DNA of 44,548 nt from NCBI GenBank assembly GCA_016933045.1, contig JAFGBR010000079.1:1-44548 (forward strand). Reading direction: 5' to 3'. Origin of the DNA: Marinilabiliaceae bacterium (GTDB taxonomy: Bacteria; Bacteroidota; Bacteroidia; Bacteroidales; Marinilabiliaceae). Each line of letters opens with the position of its first letter. Within the stretch, counting starts at the first letter, position 1. Below are positions 9,279-17,808 of this stretch, piece after piece. Both the position numbers and the translations under genes were made by a program. The notes under the pieces were generated by a model that did not search any database, was not told where the DNA came from, and saw only the letters and a list, made by a program, of their open reading frames with translations.

Positions 9279-11411
9279 TTACATATTCTGATACTCCAAA
9301 TTACTAAGTTGTGATGATTTAGAAAAATCAAAATACTCTTTGTCTTTTTTCACTAATTTCTTGTGATTATTTACAAAACTATTCATCGATTTTTCATCAT
9401 CGATTACAAAATAATTAACTACATCATTCAATTGTTCAGCCTGACTGGCTAACTCCTCTGAGCTACTGGCCATCTCCTCAGCATTAGCCATATTCGATTG
9501 TGTAACATTCGAGAACTGCTGCATCGCTAAATTAATCTGTTCTGCACCTGCTTTCTGCTCATTCGACGAAGCAGATATTTCCATTATCAATTCTGATGTA
9601 CGTTTTACATCAGGCACAATAGCTAATAATAACTTAGTTGCATCTTCAGCAATCGATAAACTAGATGATGATAACTGGGTTATCTCTTTTGCAGCCTTTT
9701 GACTCAACTCAGCCAATTTACGCACCTCAGCAGCAACAACAGCAAAACCTTTTCCCTGATCGCCAGCCCTGGCAGCTTCAATAGCAGCATTAATAGCTAA
9801 CAAATCTGTTTTTTCAGCAATATCACCAATAACAGATATTTTTTGAGCAATATCTTTCATGGCCGAAAATGTTATTTCAAAAGCTTGACGTCCTTCGTCA
9901 ATATCTATTGAAGCTTTTTTAGCAATCTGTAATGTATCTTGTGCATTTTCAGTATTCTGCGAAATAGCTGCAGTCATTTGTTCAATTGCAGAAGATACCT
10001 CTTCGGCTGTTGCAGCCTGTTCATTTGCGCCCGTTGATATGTCGGTTGCCGATTCACTTATTTGTGTACTTCCGGATGCTACATTTTGTGCTACAACCCT
10101 AATGTTTTGAACAACATTACTTAATTGTTCCTGCATTTTGATCAAAGCCTCATCCAACGAACCCTTAATAATATTACTTTCATTTACCTCATGCCGTAAA
10201 TCACCCAATGCAATCTTTTGGGCCATATCAACACCCGAACGAAATGATTTAACCATAAATCGGAGTGCATCAGCCAAAAGTCCAACCTCATCTTTCTGAT
10301 AAACATCTAACTGTGCATTCAAATCCCCATTAGTAATTTTATTAGCATATACAACACTTTTTTGTATTGACGAGGTTATTGATTTAGCTATGTATGCACT
10401 AGCCAATACTATTATTATTATGCTAAAAAAAACTGCTAAACCAATCATATTTCGAAGATTATGGAGAATGCTCAACAATTCCTTCTCATATATAGAAACC
10501 GCTATATAAGAACCAATTTCATCAACATACCTGGCATATAAAATTTTATTTTCACCTTCCCATAAGTAATTCACTTTTATTGCGCCAGCACCCGCAGCCA
10601 CAAGCTGCTTAAAAAAAACCTCCTCTTTAGCACTCTCACCTTCTTGTTTTGGATGAACTACAAAAGTTCCTTCTTTGTCAACAATAAAAGCATAACCGGT
10701 TTTTAAAAAATTCTTTTGTGCAAAAAGTTGCTTAATATTTGCCATATCTTTTTCCGGTATTCCTACAAATAGCATCCCATTAATAGTGCCATTGATACTA
10801 ATAGGAATATAAGTAGTTAAATACCATTCATCTACAACAACAGCTCGTCCGGTATAATCATTTCCTGATTCAACAGCCTTTACAACCGGCGAATTGTTTG
10901 GAATATATGTATTAACTGCTCTATTCCCATCAGACTTGATAACAGATGTTGAAACACGCAAATATCCATCATTAATTTTCTGAAAAACAGTAGCTTTAGC
11001 GCCGGTTAATTCAGTAATTTTATCAACTAAAAGATTATTATCATACAAAGATTCTCCATTTATCAACATAGCAGAAATACGAATTCGTTTATTTTCAAGT
11101 GATTCCTGATTAACAACACTGATATCAAGATACTGTTCTTCATCTATTTGCACCTCACCTGCATTATCAAAAAACTCTTGAGCAATTCTTGATGAAATAT
11201 CAACTTGCATACGCCTTTCCTTAACTTGCAACCTGACAATATTACACAAATCTTCAACCTGCTCATTCAAATTCGCGTTAGTATCATTTATAATTTTATT
11301 ATACTGAGTTCTATACATATACACCCCAAACAAAGAGAGAATAATTACCACAGATGCACTTATTATAATTATCATTCGAAGTCCTATTCTCAAATCACTA
11401 AACTTTTTCAT
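9279..11411 (-). CDS. Methyl-accepting chemotaxis protein (Cache sensor)
   Basis: This 710-residue transmembrane chemoreceptor has a first membrane helix (about 12-31), a long extracytoplasmic Cache-type sensor (about 35-315, with TAKATVFQ and [16 protein letters not shown]), a second helix (about 322-342), a HAMP linker, and a cytoplasmic coiled-coil signalling domain. The highly conserved hairpin tip is present at about 530-565 ([20 protein letters not shown], then [16 protein letters not shown]). It should signal through CheA/CheW, which are not in this window. The fold resembles the Cache_3-Cache_2 group; the ligand is unknown. Its presence suggests a motile organism, or use of the Che system for another output. 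Confidence 0.93.
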   Translation of the reverse strand: MKKFSDLRIGLRMIIIISASVVIILSLFGVYMYRTQYNKIINDTNANLNEQVEDLCNIVRLQVKERRMQVDISSRIAQEFFDNAGEVQIDEEQYLDISVVNQESLENKRIRISAMLINGESLYDNNLLVDKITELTGAKATVFQKINDGYLRVSTSVIKSDGNRAVNTYIPNNSPVVKAVESGNDYTGRAVVVDEWYLTTYIPISINGTINGMLFVGIPEKDMANIKQLFAQKNFLKTGYAFIVDKEGTFVVHPKQEGESAKEEVFFKQLVAAGAGAIKVNYLWEGENKILYARYVDEIGSYIAVSIYEKELLSILHNLRNMIGLAVFFSIIIIVLASAYIAKSITSSIQKSVVYANKITNGDLNAQLDVYQKDEVGLLADALRFMVKSFRSGVDMAQKIALGDLRHEVNESNIIKGSLDEALIKMQEQLSNVVQNIRVVAQNVASGSTQISESATDISTGANEQAATAEEVSSAIEQMTAAISQNTENAQDTLQIAKKASIDIDEGRQAFEITFSAMKDIAQKISVIGDIAEKTDLLAINAAIEAARAGDQGKGFAVVAAEVRKLAELSQKAAKEITQLSSSSLSIAEDATKLLLAIVPDVKRTSELIMEISASSNEQKAGAEQINLAMQQFSNVTQSNMANAEEMASSSEELASQAEQLNDVVNYFVIDDEKSMNSFVNNHKKLVKKDKEYFDFSKSSQLSNLEYQNM

Positions 11412-11711
11412 AATAATATTTTTAAATTATTACTTCAACGTTAATTGATAATTAATAACAAAACATGAATATCAACGAAAAAAAATCATTTATTACAAAC
11501 TTAAATGCTTATTAATACATATATCTTATTACCAACAATCAGTAACAAAAACAACATTCAATTTATTATAATATAATGTCAAAAAAAATGACATTTAAGG
11601 TTGGTTTTTCAATGAATAACAGGTCAATTTTATGACCCAAAAGGGGGAGTAAAAAAATCCCTGAACAAGCCAGGGATAAAAAAACATGAAAATATAAGAC
11701 AAGTATTCTAT
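11412..11711. other. Intergenic region with a candidate promoter element
   Basis: This is a 300-base AT-rich spacer between two minus-strand genes. On the minus strand, TAAGTTTG (11496-11503) matches TAnnTTTG and could be the -7 of the chemotaxis gene, although no -33 sits at the usual distance. The end next to 11712 carries the terminator listed separately. I see no ORF. Confidence 0.4.
11651..11677 (-). terminator. Intrinsic terminator of the 11712-14456 gene
   Basis: The stem ATCCCTG (11657-11663) / CAGGGAT (11671-11677) is followed on the minus strand by seven T residues. It lies 35-60 bases beyond the stop codon. Confidence 0.85.
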
Positions 11712-14456
11712 TTAATAAAACAACCAATCAACACTTTTACCATATTCACCTTTTACTATTCCTGCATCGTATGTATCAATATCAATATTTCCATCAATAA
11801 ACCCCATAACAAGAGCAATGCCTTTACCTAGTTTCAATTCGTGTTCGCCCGCTTCAAACTTATATGAATATACGTTAACCGGAAATAAACCATCAATATC
11901 CAAAGCATTTGCAATACGAATATCAGCTTGTCCTTTATCATTGGCAGTTGCATCTGTTTCTAACGATGGCGGATTAAGTAACCTAAAACTATGTCCATTA
12001 TAATAACCTACTAAAACTTTAACTGGCTGATCACTTTTAAACCTGATAGATGTACCATTATCCAACTGATCCTGATAATTCAACTTAACTCCTTTTAAAT
12101 TCATCAACTCATTCGACACTGCTTTGATATAATAATTAACATCAGAATAAACACTCACACCTTTTTTAAGCTGATACCATTTATAATTATCATTTAAAAA
12201 CTCAACATCAACAGGTTTTAGAATTTCAGCATTTGAGTTTTCAACAACTCTATTATTTTTCAAACGCAATAAATTATTTTTAAACTTTAATAACTCCTCT
12301 TGATATTGAGGAAGAAGATCGTTCCAGGTTTTATTAATACCATCATTGCCATCAGCAGGTATTCGGCGCATATTAGTTTGCATACTATTGGCATATCTAT
12401 ACGAATCCTCAGTTAGCGATACTAGTCTTGAAAAATGGATAACACTTCGCTGAAAAGGTAACAATGCAATTTCTAAATCAGTAATATCATTTGAATAGCT
12501 GTAACGCAATATATTTAAAGCAGCATTTACTTTTTCGGCATAAAAATGAGCTAAAGCATGATAACAATACACATCGTTTTTTAACCTCACAAACTCTTCT
12601 TTATTTTTAGTTACAAATGGTGCGGCTTTATCAATAGCCATAATTGCTTCCTCTGCATGAATAACTACTTCGAAAACAATTTGAGGAGGTGTTTCTCCCA
12701 AATGTTTTTCTCCGAACCAATCTTTTTTTGCATAATCAATTAATATCTCACCCTCAGGACCATTAGATTCATAAAAACTAGGGTATATTCGCCATTTATG
12801 CGGATTAACCAATTGACTCATAAACATACCTAACGACAAAGTTTGCCTATTTCCATCTGTAATCCCAAAACGTCGCAACAGTTTAGGAGCAATCTCACCA
12901 ATTTGCTCATAAGCATCCAGAATATCTTTTCCTCCATCGCCACAACCGAAATAATCGCCCAGTTTTGAACCCCAGTATTTAAGCTCATCTGCACGATTTC
13001 TTTTACTATTCCAGGCATACCTGGCCCATGCTTCGTACCACAACCAATCACGATCAATTTGCAATAAACCACCTATAACACTATCGGCAGCATAAGGCCA
13101 ATCCCAATAAGATGCTTGAGGATATAAATGCAATCCATTAGCACCATGTATTTTACGCATAGCTAAAACCGACTTATGAATAAAATCGGGCGATCCATAC
13201 CTAAATGGCTCCAAATTTGCAAGAATATGAACATTTTCGATATGAACAGTTCCAATACTACTTAAACTCTGATGAGTAGCAGTCCATGGGCCGCGAGGTT
13301 CGTAAGTTGTCAATGATTCACCATTATACTTATGCATGGTATACAAATTATTATAAACAGGGAGCGCAGCCTGCATTACTATTGCCGGATCAGTATCATG
13401 ACCACGCAAAATAATTGGAGGTTCATCATTACAACCTAAAGCATTCAATCCATCTTTTACCCCCGGTATAATAGTTTTAGTAAACCAATTTACATCATCA
13501 TCGATGGTATTCATGGCTTCACCCAAACAAACAAGCAAACCAACATTAGGGTATTTTTCGACAAAAGCAGCAATAGATTTTCGCGTATAATCCGAAATTA
13601 AAGGATTTAACTCTCTGCTCCTATCCTGCGTTTGCAGGTTATGCTTTTCAGCAAATGGCTTCGATAAAATAACATTGTAAAACATTTGAATAACGTAAAT
13701 TCCACGCTTATCGGCTTCGTGAGTTAAAAATGAATATATATCTTCATTTAATTTAAGTGTGACAGAATCAACTTCAACTGCATAAGGATAATCATCTAAT
13801 TTTAATAAAGATGCAAAAGGATGTCCATTCCACAGATACAATGAATTCATTTTATTATCGACTAACATATCAAGATATCTGATCCACAAATCCTTATCAT
13901 AAAACCATGGAAAATTATCGGGGGTATAAGGGTATTCGTACACTTTTCGGCCAGGCAAAACAGCAGTTTTTTGCAAACCAACAACAGCACCTCTTAATAC
14001 CATTTCGGGGTGCTCGTATATATTAATATTTGTTGGAATCAGTTTTTGCTCTTCAATAATTCTTCTCAACTCTAGGCATCCATACAACATACCTGATTCA
14101 TCATATCCAATCACAATTATGGTATTATTATGAGATATAATTCGAAACGACTCCTTTTTAGATAATTCAACAGGCTTTATTCTATTTTCTTTTAATTTTA
14201 TTAAAATAATAGAATCATTCTGACTTCCAATAACAATTTTTAAATGGGTTGTATCATCATTTGTTCCTTCATATTTAACTGCCTGATAATTAAGATTTTT
14301 TAATGTATGAGTTAATCTTTCAATACCATATTTAACTCTCTCCGAATCATTTTTAATTAAAAAAACAACACGTTCATGTTTTGTGCAGGCCGATAATATC
14401 AATAAAATCGTCAAACCAACTATTAACCTATTTATTTCTTTTAAATTGAATACCAT
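11712..14456 (-). CDS. Lipoprotein glycosidase-like protein (GH67N/GH20-type N-terminus)
   Basis: This is a predicted lipoprotein of 914 residues. The ATG at 14456 gives a signal peptide with lipobox ILSAC (Cys24). An open frame continues upstream to a GTG at 14525, but that lies inside a hairpin and adds a poor N-terminus. Residues about 30-150 resemble the N-terminal domain that precedes the barrel in GH67/GH20-type enzymes (KIVIGSQND, GYDESGMLYGCLELRRIIEE). A TIM-barrel-like region follows (YPNVGLLVCLGEAMN, RDWLWYEAWARYAW), then a helical region and a C-terminal beta domain. Relatives are often annotated as putative alpha-glucuronidase or alpha-galacturonidase; the substrate here is not proven. 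Divergence from the rhamnosidase operon across shared operator-like sites suggests it acts on the same glycan. Confidence 0.7.
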   Translation of the reverse strand: MVFNLKEINRLIVGLTILLILSACTKHERVVFLIKNDSERVKYGIERLTHTLKNLNYQAVKYEGTNDDTTHLKIVIGSQNDSIILIKLKENRIKPVELSKKESFRIISHNNTIIVIGYDESGMLYGCLELRRIIEEQKLIPTNINIYEHPEMVLRGAVVGLQKTAVLPGRKVYEYPYTPDNFPWFYDKDLWIRYLDMLVDNKMNSLYLWNGHPFASLLKLDDYPYAVEVDSVTLKLNEDIYSFLTHEADKRGIYVIQMFYNVILSKPFAEKHNLQTQDRSRELNPLISDYTRKSIAAFVEKYPNVGLLVCLGEAMNTIDDDVNWFTKTIIPGVKDGLNALGCNDEPPIILRGHDTDPAIVMQAALPVYNNLYTMHKYNGESLTTYEPRGPWTATHQSLSSIGTVHIENVHILANLEPFRYGSPDFIHKSVLAMRKIHGANGLHLYPQASYWDWPYAADSVIGGLLQIDRDWLWYEAWARYAWNSKRNRADELKYWGSKLGDYFGCGDGGKDILDAYEQIGEIAPKLLRRFGITDGNRQTLSLGMFMSQLVNPHKWRIYPSFYESNGPEGEILIDYAKKDWFGEKHLGETPPQIVFEVVIHAEEAIMAIDKAAPFVTKNKEEFVRLKNDVYCYHALAHFYAEKVNAALNILRYSYSNDITDLEIALLPFQRSVIHFSRLVSLTEDSYRYANSMQTNMRRIPADGNDGINKTWNDLLPQYQEELLKFKNNLLRLKNNRVVENSNAEILKPVDVEFLNDNYKWYQLKKGVSVYSDVNYYIKAVSNELMNLKGVKLNYQDQLDNGTSIRFKSDQPVKVLVGYYNGHSFRLLNPPSLETDATANDKGQADIRIANALDIDGLFPVNVYSYKFEAGEHELKLGKGIALVMGFIDGNIDIDTYDAGIVKGEYGKSVDWLFY

Positions 14457-14507
14457 TGTCTTGATTTTTATTGTATTTGAATAAAATTTTTTGCAATCGT
14501 TTAAAAT

Positions 14508-14549
14508 AAAAAAAAGAAAGCTCACAAAAAAACTTAGTTATGAGCTTTC
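14508..14549 (-). terminator. Terminator-like hairpin in the 5' leader (possible attenuator)
   Basis: On the minus strand, GAAAGCTCA (14549-14541) pairs with TGAGCTTTC (14524-14516), a perfect 9-base-pair stem with a 16-base loop, followed by eight T residues (14515-14508). It lies between the candidate minus-strand promoter (14579-14610) and the start codon at 14456, so it would end transcription before the gene unless bypassed. No upstream gene needs a terminator here. Confidence 0.6.
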
Positions 14550-14578
14550 GCACTTATGAGGAAAATCTACTGTTGGTA

Positions 14579-14610
14579 CAAATAAACTCTAAAAAATTTT
14601 TAAAAATCAA
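14579..14610 (-). promoter_or_regulatory. Candidate minus-strand promoter
   Basis: On the minus strand, a TTG (14610-14608) lies 21 bases before TTTATTTG (14586-14579), which is one mismatch from the TAnnTTTG -7 element. The spacing fits Bacteroidota promoters. An operator-like palindrome lies just upstream at 14617-14630. Confidence 0.4.
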
Positions 14611-14616
14611 TAATTT

Positions 14617-14630
14617 TGTAAACGTTTTCA
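14617..14630. promoter_or_regulatory. LacI/GalR-type operator-like site 1
   Basis: TGTAAACGTTTTCA is a near-perfect palindrome around a central CG and fits the general LacI/GalR (cre-like) pattern TGnAAnCGnTnnCA. It lies between the divergent glycosidase gene and the rhamnoside operon, directly upstream of the minus-strand -33. No LacI-family regulator gene is in the window. Confidence 0.55.
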
Positions 14631-14682
14631 AATAAATAATTCTTTTATTTCAATACTTTTAAAAGATGTCAATTATATTTTT

Positions 14683-14696
14683 TGTAAACGTTATTA
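14683..14696. promoter_or_regulatory. LacI/GalR-type operator-like site 2
   Basis: TGTAAACGTTATTA keeps the complete left half of site 1; 13 bases (TTTTGTAAACGTT) are identical in the same orientation, 66 bases apart. The right half is degenerate. It abuts the -33 of the plus-strand promoter. Confidence 0.45.
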
Positions 14697-14727
14697 TTGC
14701 AATATTACATTTTTTAACATACATTTG
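14697..14727 (+). promoter_or_regulatory. Candidate promoter of the rhamnoside/corrinoid operon
   Basis: TTG (14697-14699) is followed after 20 bases by TACATTTG (14720-14727), a perfect TAnnTTTG -7 element. Transcription would start around 14733 and leave a leader of about 130 bases before the ATG at 14862. No hairpin with a T tract is seen in this leader. Confidence 0.55.
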
Positions 14728-14787
14728 CAAATAATCATCCTTTTTTTAATAACCATCATCAATTCAATTAAAAGGAAACCGGAATAA

Positions 14788-14859
14788 ATGAAACGAGCCA
14801 TTAGAAAAAATCTCCAACAAGAAAATCTAAAGTCTTCAAATCCAATAAATACAATATAG
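14788..14859 (+). CDS. Possible 23-codon leader ORF
   Basis: An ATG preceded by an A/G-rich AAAAGGAAA sequence opens a 23-codon frame (starts MKRAIRKNLQQ, ends NPINTI). It stops two bases before the next gene's ATG. The spacing would allow translational coupling or leader-peptide regulation. The peptide is basic and resembles nothing I recognise, and it may be chance. Confidence 0.25.
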   Translation: MKRAIRKNLQQENLKSSNPINTI

Positions 14860-14861
14860 CA

Positions 14862-16301
14862 ATGAGCATAAGATTACATATAAAAAAAACTCTTTTATTG
14901 GGATTTTTTTACCTAACAATTATTCCCATATATTCGCAAATAACACTACCATCGTTATTCACCGATAATATGGTTTTGCAACAAAATGCCAATGTGGCAA
15001 TTTGGGGATGGAGTACCGCTAATGATGTTATTTCAATTAAACCTTCGTGGAGCGAAAAAAACACTTCAGTAAAACCTAAAAAAGACGGATCGTGGAAAAC
15101 ATACATAAAAACTCCATCTGCCGGAAAATCACACTCAATAACAATTACCAACAACAAAAATGCTATTGAAATAAAGAATGTAATGATTGGAGATGTTTGG
15201 ATTTGCGCAGGACAATCGAACATGGAAATGCCCATGAAAGGATTTAAAGCTCAAGGAATTAACGGAGCAAATATGGACATATTAAAATCGACTAATAATA
15301 ATATAAGGGTTATAACAGTTCCACGCTCGTCAAAAACAACTCCTCAAAGCAATTTCGAAGGCGAATGGCAACAGGCCTCCCCTGCCTCAATTGCCGAATT
15401 TAGTGCAACTGGTTACTATTTTGGCCGATTAGTAAATGAAATAACTGATGTTCCTATCGGTTTAATTTGCGTTAGCTACGGTGGCTCATGCATTGAAGCG
15501 TGGATGAGCAAAGAAACATCGCTACAATTCGAAGACATGCCCATTCCCGGTGTTAATGACACAATAAAATCACCCAACAGAACGCCAACAGTTTTATACA
15601 ATGGAATGCTAAATCCGATTATAGGTTATGGTATAAAAGGGGCAATATGGTATCAGGGCGAAACAAATTATAAAAACGCTCAAGATTATACAATCTTGTT
15701 TTACAATATGGTAAAAGAATGGAGAAAACAGTGGAATCTGGGTGACTTCCCATTCTACTATACACAAATAGCACCATTCGATTATGATATGCTAACACCC
15801 AATGAAAAAAGCGAACAAAACAACTCAGCATTTTTACGCGATGCCCAACGATTAGCTATGGATACAATTCAAAATTGCGGAATGGCAGTTTTACTTGATC
15901 AAGGCGAAGAAAAAAATATTCATCCGGCCAACAAAAAAGTTGTTGGTGAAAGACTTGCTCTCTGGGCCCTGGCTAAAACATACAACATTAAAGGATTTGG
16001 ATATGCAAGCCCAACTTACAACGAAATAAACATTAAGGACAGCAGTGTAACTGTAACATTTAAAAACATCCCAAATGGCATTACTTCGTATGGAAAAGAG
16101 GTAACCCTTTTTGAAATTGCAGGAAACGACCGTATTTTCCATCCTGCAACATGCACTCTTCGTCGTAAATCAGTTATTCTAACCAGTTCAAAAGTTAAAA
16201 ATCCAATAGCTGTGCGTTATGGCTTTAAAAATCATGTTGATGCTCAAATTTTCAACACCGAAGGATTACCTTTAACTTCTTTCAGAACAGATAATTGGTA
16301 A
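14862..16301 (+). CDS. SGNH-type carbohydrate acetylesterase (sialate O-acetylesterase family)
   Basis: This 479-residue secreted esterase has a signal peptide ending near IYSQ, then a beta domain (TDNMVLQQNANVAIWGW) and the catalytic block GQSNMEMP with nucleophile Ser119. The His of the triad is probably in the DQGEEKNIHPANKK region (about residue 350). The family removes O-acetyl groups from sialic acids and, in Bacteroidota glycan loci, from other sugars including pectic and xylan residues. As first gene of the operon it would deacetylate the glycan before glycosidase attack. A sialic-acid role is less likely given the rhamnose genes downstream. Confidence 0.85.
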   Translation: MSIRLHIKKTLLLGFFYLTIIPIYSQITLPSLFTDNMVLQQNANVAIWGWSTANDVISIKPSWSEKNTSVKPKKDGSWKTYIKTPSAGKSHSITITNNKNAIEIKNVMIGDVWICAGQSNMEMPMKGFKAQGINGANMDILKSTNNNIRVITVPRSSKTTPQSNFEGEWQQASPASIAEFSATGYYFGRLVNEITDVPIGLICVSYGGSCIEAWMSKETSLQFEDMPIPGVNDTIKSPNRTPTVLYNGMLNPIIGYGIKGAIWYQGETNYKNAQDYTILFYNMVKEWRKQWNLGDFPFYYTQIAPFDYDMLTPNEKSEQNNSAFLRDAQRLAMDTIQNCGMAVLLDQGEEKNIHPANKKVVGERLALWALAKTYNIKGFGYASPTYNEINIKDSSVTVTFKNIPNGITSYGKEVTLFEIAGNDRIFHPATCTLRRKSVILTSSKVKNPIAVRYGFKNHVDAQIFNTEGLPLTSFRTDNW

Positions 16302-16375
16302 TGATTTAATTATGTGTTAATGTAATAATTTAAGAGAAAAATGAATTTTATTTTTTTATTTCTCAATACTAAAAA

Positions 16376-17410
16376 ATGAATCACAAGGATAGATTTTACG
16401 CAACCATAAATCACCAGGTCGTTGACCGACCCGCTTCATGGCTGGGCTTACCAGTTCCGTCAGCAGAACCTGCTTTACTAAAACATTTCGGGGTTAACTC
16501 AATTGAAAATCTTAAACTTGCTATCGACGATGATATTCACCCGATTGAGGTTCCATATAATTTTCCACCATCGAACCATATTGCCTGTGCATTTAATTTT
16601 GCAAAGCAAACTCACCTCGACACACCCGATGAACGAACCTTAACAGCTCCCGGTTTTTTCGAAGATTACAACGAAGTAACTGATATTGATAAATTTGACT
16701 GGCCCGATCCTACAAAACATCTCGATCGTGAAGAGAGTAACCGCAGAGCCAAAGCTACCAGCAAAAATCATATCAGAATGGGTATTATGTGGAGTGCCCA
16801 CTTTCAGGATGCCTGCGCTGCTTTTGGTATGGAACATGCCTTAATGGTGATGCTTACAAACCCGGATATGTTTCAGGTGGTTATCGATAGAATCACTAAT
16901 TTCTATCTAAAAGCAAACGAAATATTTTACGAATCAACCAAAGGCCAACTCGATGCTGTTTTAATTGGTAACGATTTTGGCAGCCAAACCGGATTAATGG
17001 TTGATCCGGACATGATAAGAACCATGGTATTTCCGGGAACAAAAAAACTAATAGATCAGGCTAAAAGCTATGGATTATCAGTCATGCACCATTCGTGTGG
17101 ATCCATCTTCCCAATCATCAACGACCTGCACGAAATTGGAGCCGATATAATACATCCAATTCAGGCATTGGCTGACGAAATGGATGCACCAAACCTTAAA
17201 AAAAATTTTGCAAACAAAATTGCTTTTTGCGGAGGTGTGGATGCTCAATATCTATTAGTAAACGGAAAACCCAATCAAATAATAAACAAAGTACATGAGT
17301 TAAAAGAGTTATTTCCTACCGGTTTAATCATCTCCCCTAGCCATGAAGCAATTTTACCCGACATAGCCCCTGCCAATATCGAAGCTCTTTTTAAAGCAAT
17401 TAAAGATTAA
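16376..17410 (+). CDS. URO-D/MtaA-superfamily protein, candidate substrate methyltransferase
   Basis: This 344-residue cytoplasmic protein belongs to the uroporphyrinogen decarboxylase superfamily, which includes corrinoid-linked methyltransferases (MtaA, MtbA, CmuA) as well as HemE. An HxC motif (H239-S-C241, in MHHSCG) fits zinc-thiolate methyltransferases better than HemE, and Cys285 (FCGGVD) could be a further ligand. The C-terminus has SPSHEAILPDIAPANI. The gene ends three bases before the L-rhamnose mutarotase start, so the two are tightly coupled. With the corrinoid protein and a second URO-D protein three to four genes downstream, I infer it is the first methyltransferase, taking a methyl group from the substrate. 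A haem role is unlikely in this context. Confidence 0.8.
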   Translation: MNHKDRFYATINHQVVDRPASWLGLPVPSAEPALLKHFGVNSIENLKLAIDDDIHPIEVPYNFPPSNHIACAFNFAKQTHLDTPDERTLTAPGFFEDYNEVTDIDKFDWPDPTKHLDREESNRRAKATSKNHIRMGIMWSAHFQDACAAFGMEHALMVMLTNPDMFQVVIDRITNFYLKANEIFYESTKGQLDAVLIGNDFGSQTGLMVDPDMIRTMVFPGTKKLIDQAKSYGLSVMHHSCGSIFPIINDLHEIGADIIHPIQALADEMDAPNLKKNFANKIAFCGGVDAQYLLVNGKPNQIINKVHELKELFPTGLIISPSHEAILPDIAPANIEALFKAIKD

Positions 17411-17413
17411 AAA

Positions 17414-17737
17414 ATGAAACGATTCGGACAAACAATAAAATTAAAACCTGAATGTGCTAGTGAATATATAAAGCATCATAAACTGGTTTGGCCTGCTGTA
17501 CTTCGTAAAATAAAGGAATGTAACATTTCTAATTACTCTATTTTTTTTAAAGACAATAATCTGTTTGCATACTTCGAATATGAAGGATACGATTTTAATG
17601 GCGATATGAAAAAAATGGCAGATGATGAAATAACTCAAAAATGGTGGGATACCGTTAAACCACTAATGGATCCATTAGAAACACGACAACCAGGCGAGTT
17701 TTGGGCAGATATGGAAGAAATTTTCCACCTAGATTAA
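17414..17737 (+). CDS. rhaM: L-rhamnose mutarotase
   Basis: RhaM interconverts the alpha and beta anomers of L-rhamnose. The protein is 107 residues, the usual size, with the family pattern: KRFGQTIKLKPE at the start, YxxxHxxVWP with the active-site His (residues about 15-25), SIFFKDNNLFAYFEY, and a C-terminal Trp pair (KWWDTVKPLMDP). It directly follows the first URO-D gene with a 3-base gap and precedes the RhaT-type transporter. This is the clearest evidence that L-rhamnose or a derivative passes through this operon. Confidence 0.92.
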   Translation: MKRFGQTIKLKPECASEYIKHHKLVWPAVLRKIKECNISNYSIFFKDNNLFAYFEYEGYDFNGDMKKMADDEITQKWWDTVKPLMDPLETRQPGEFWADMEEIFHLD

Positions 17738-17808
17738 GTCATTAAACTTATATAATATCAATTTATTAAACCATAAATGATAAAATATTAAACCGTTATT
17801 AAATAATT

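Noticed and set aside
14457-14525. GTG start at 14525 for the glycosidase lipoprotein
   Set aside because: The GTG lies inside the leader hairpin and the added residues precede a perfect lipoprotein signal that starts at the ATG at 14456.
17738-17808. Cobalamin or SAM riboswitch before the corrinoid genes
   Set aside because: Intergenic gaps in the operon are at most 120 bases (71 bases here) and AT-rich; no B12-box-like or SAM-type structure is visible.
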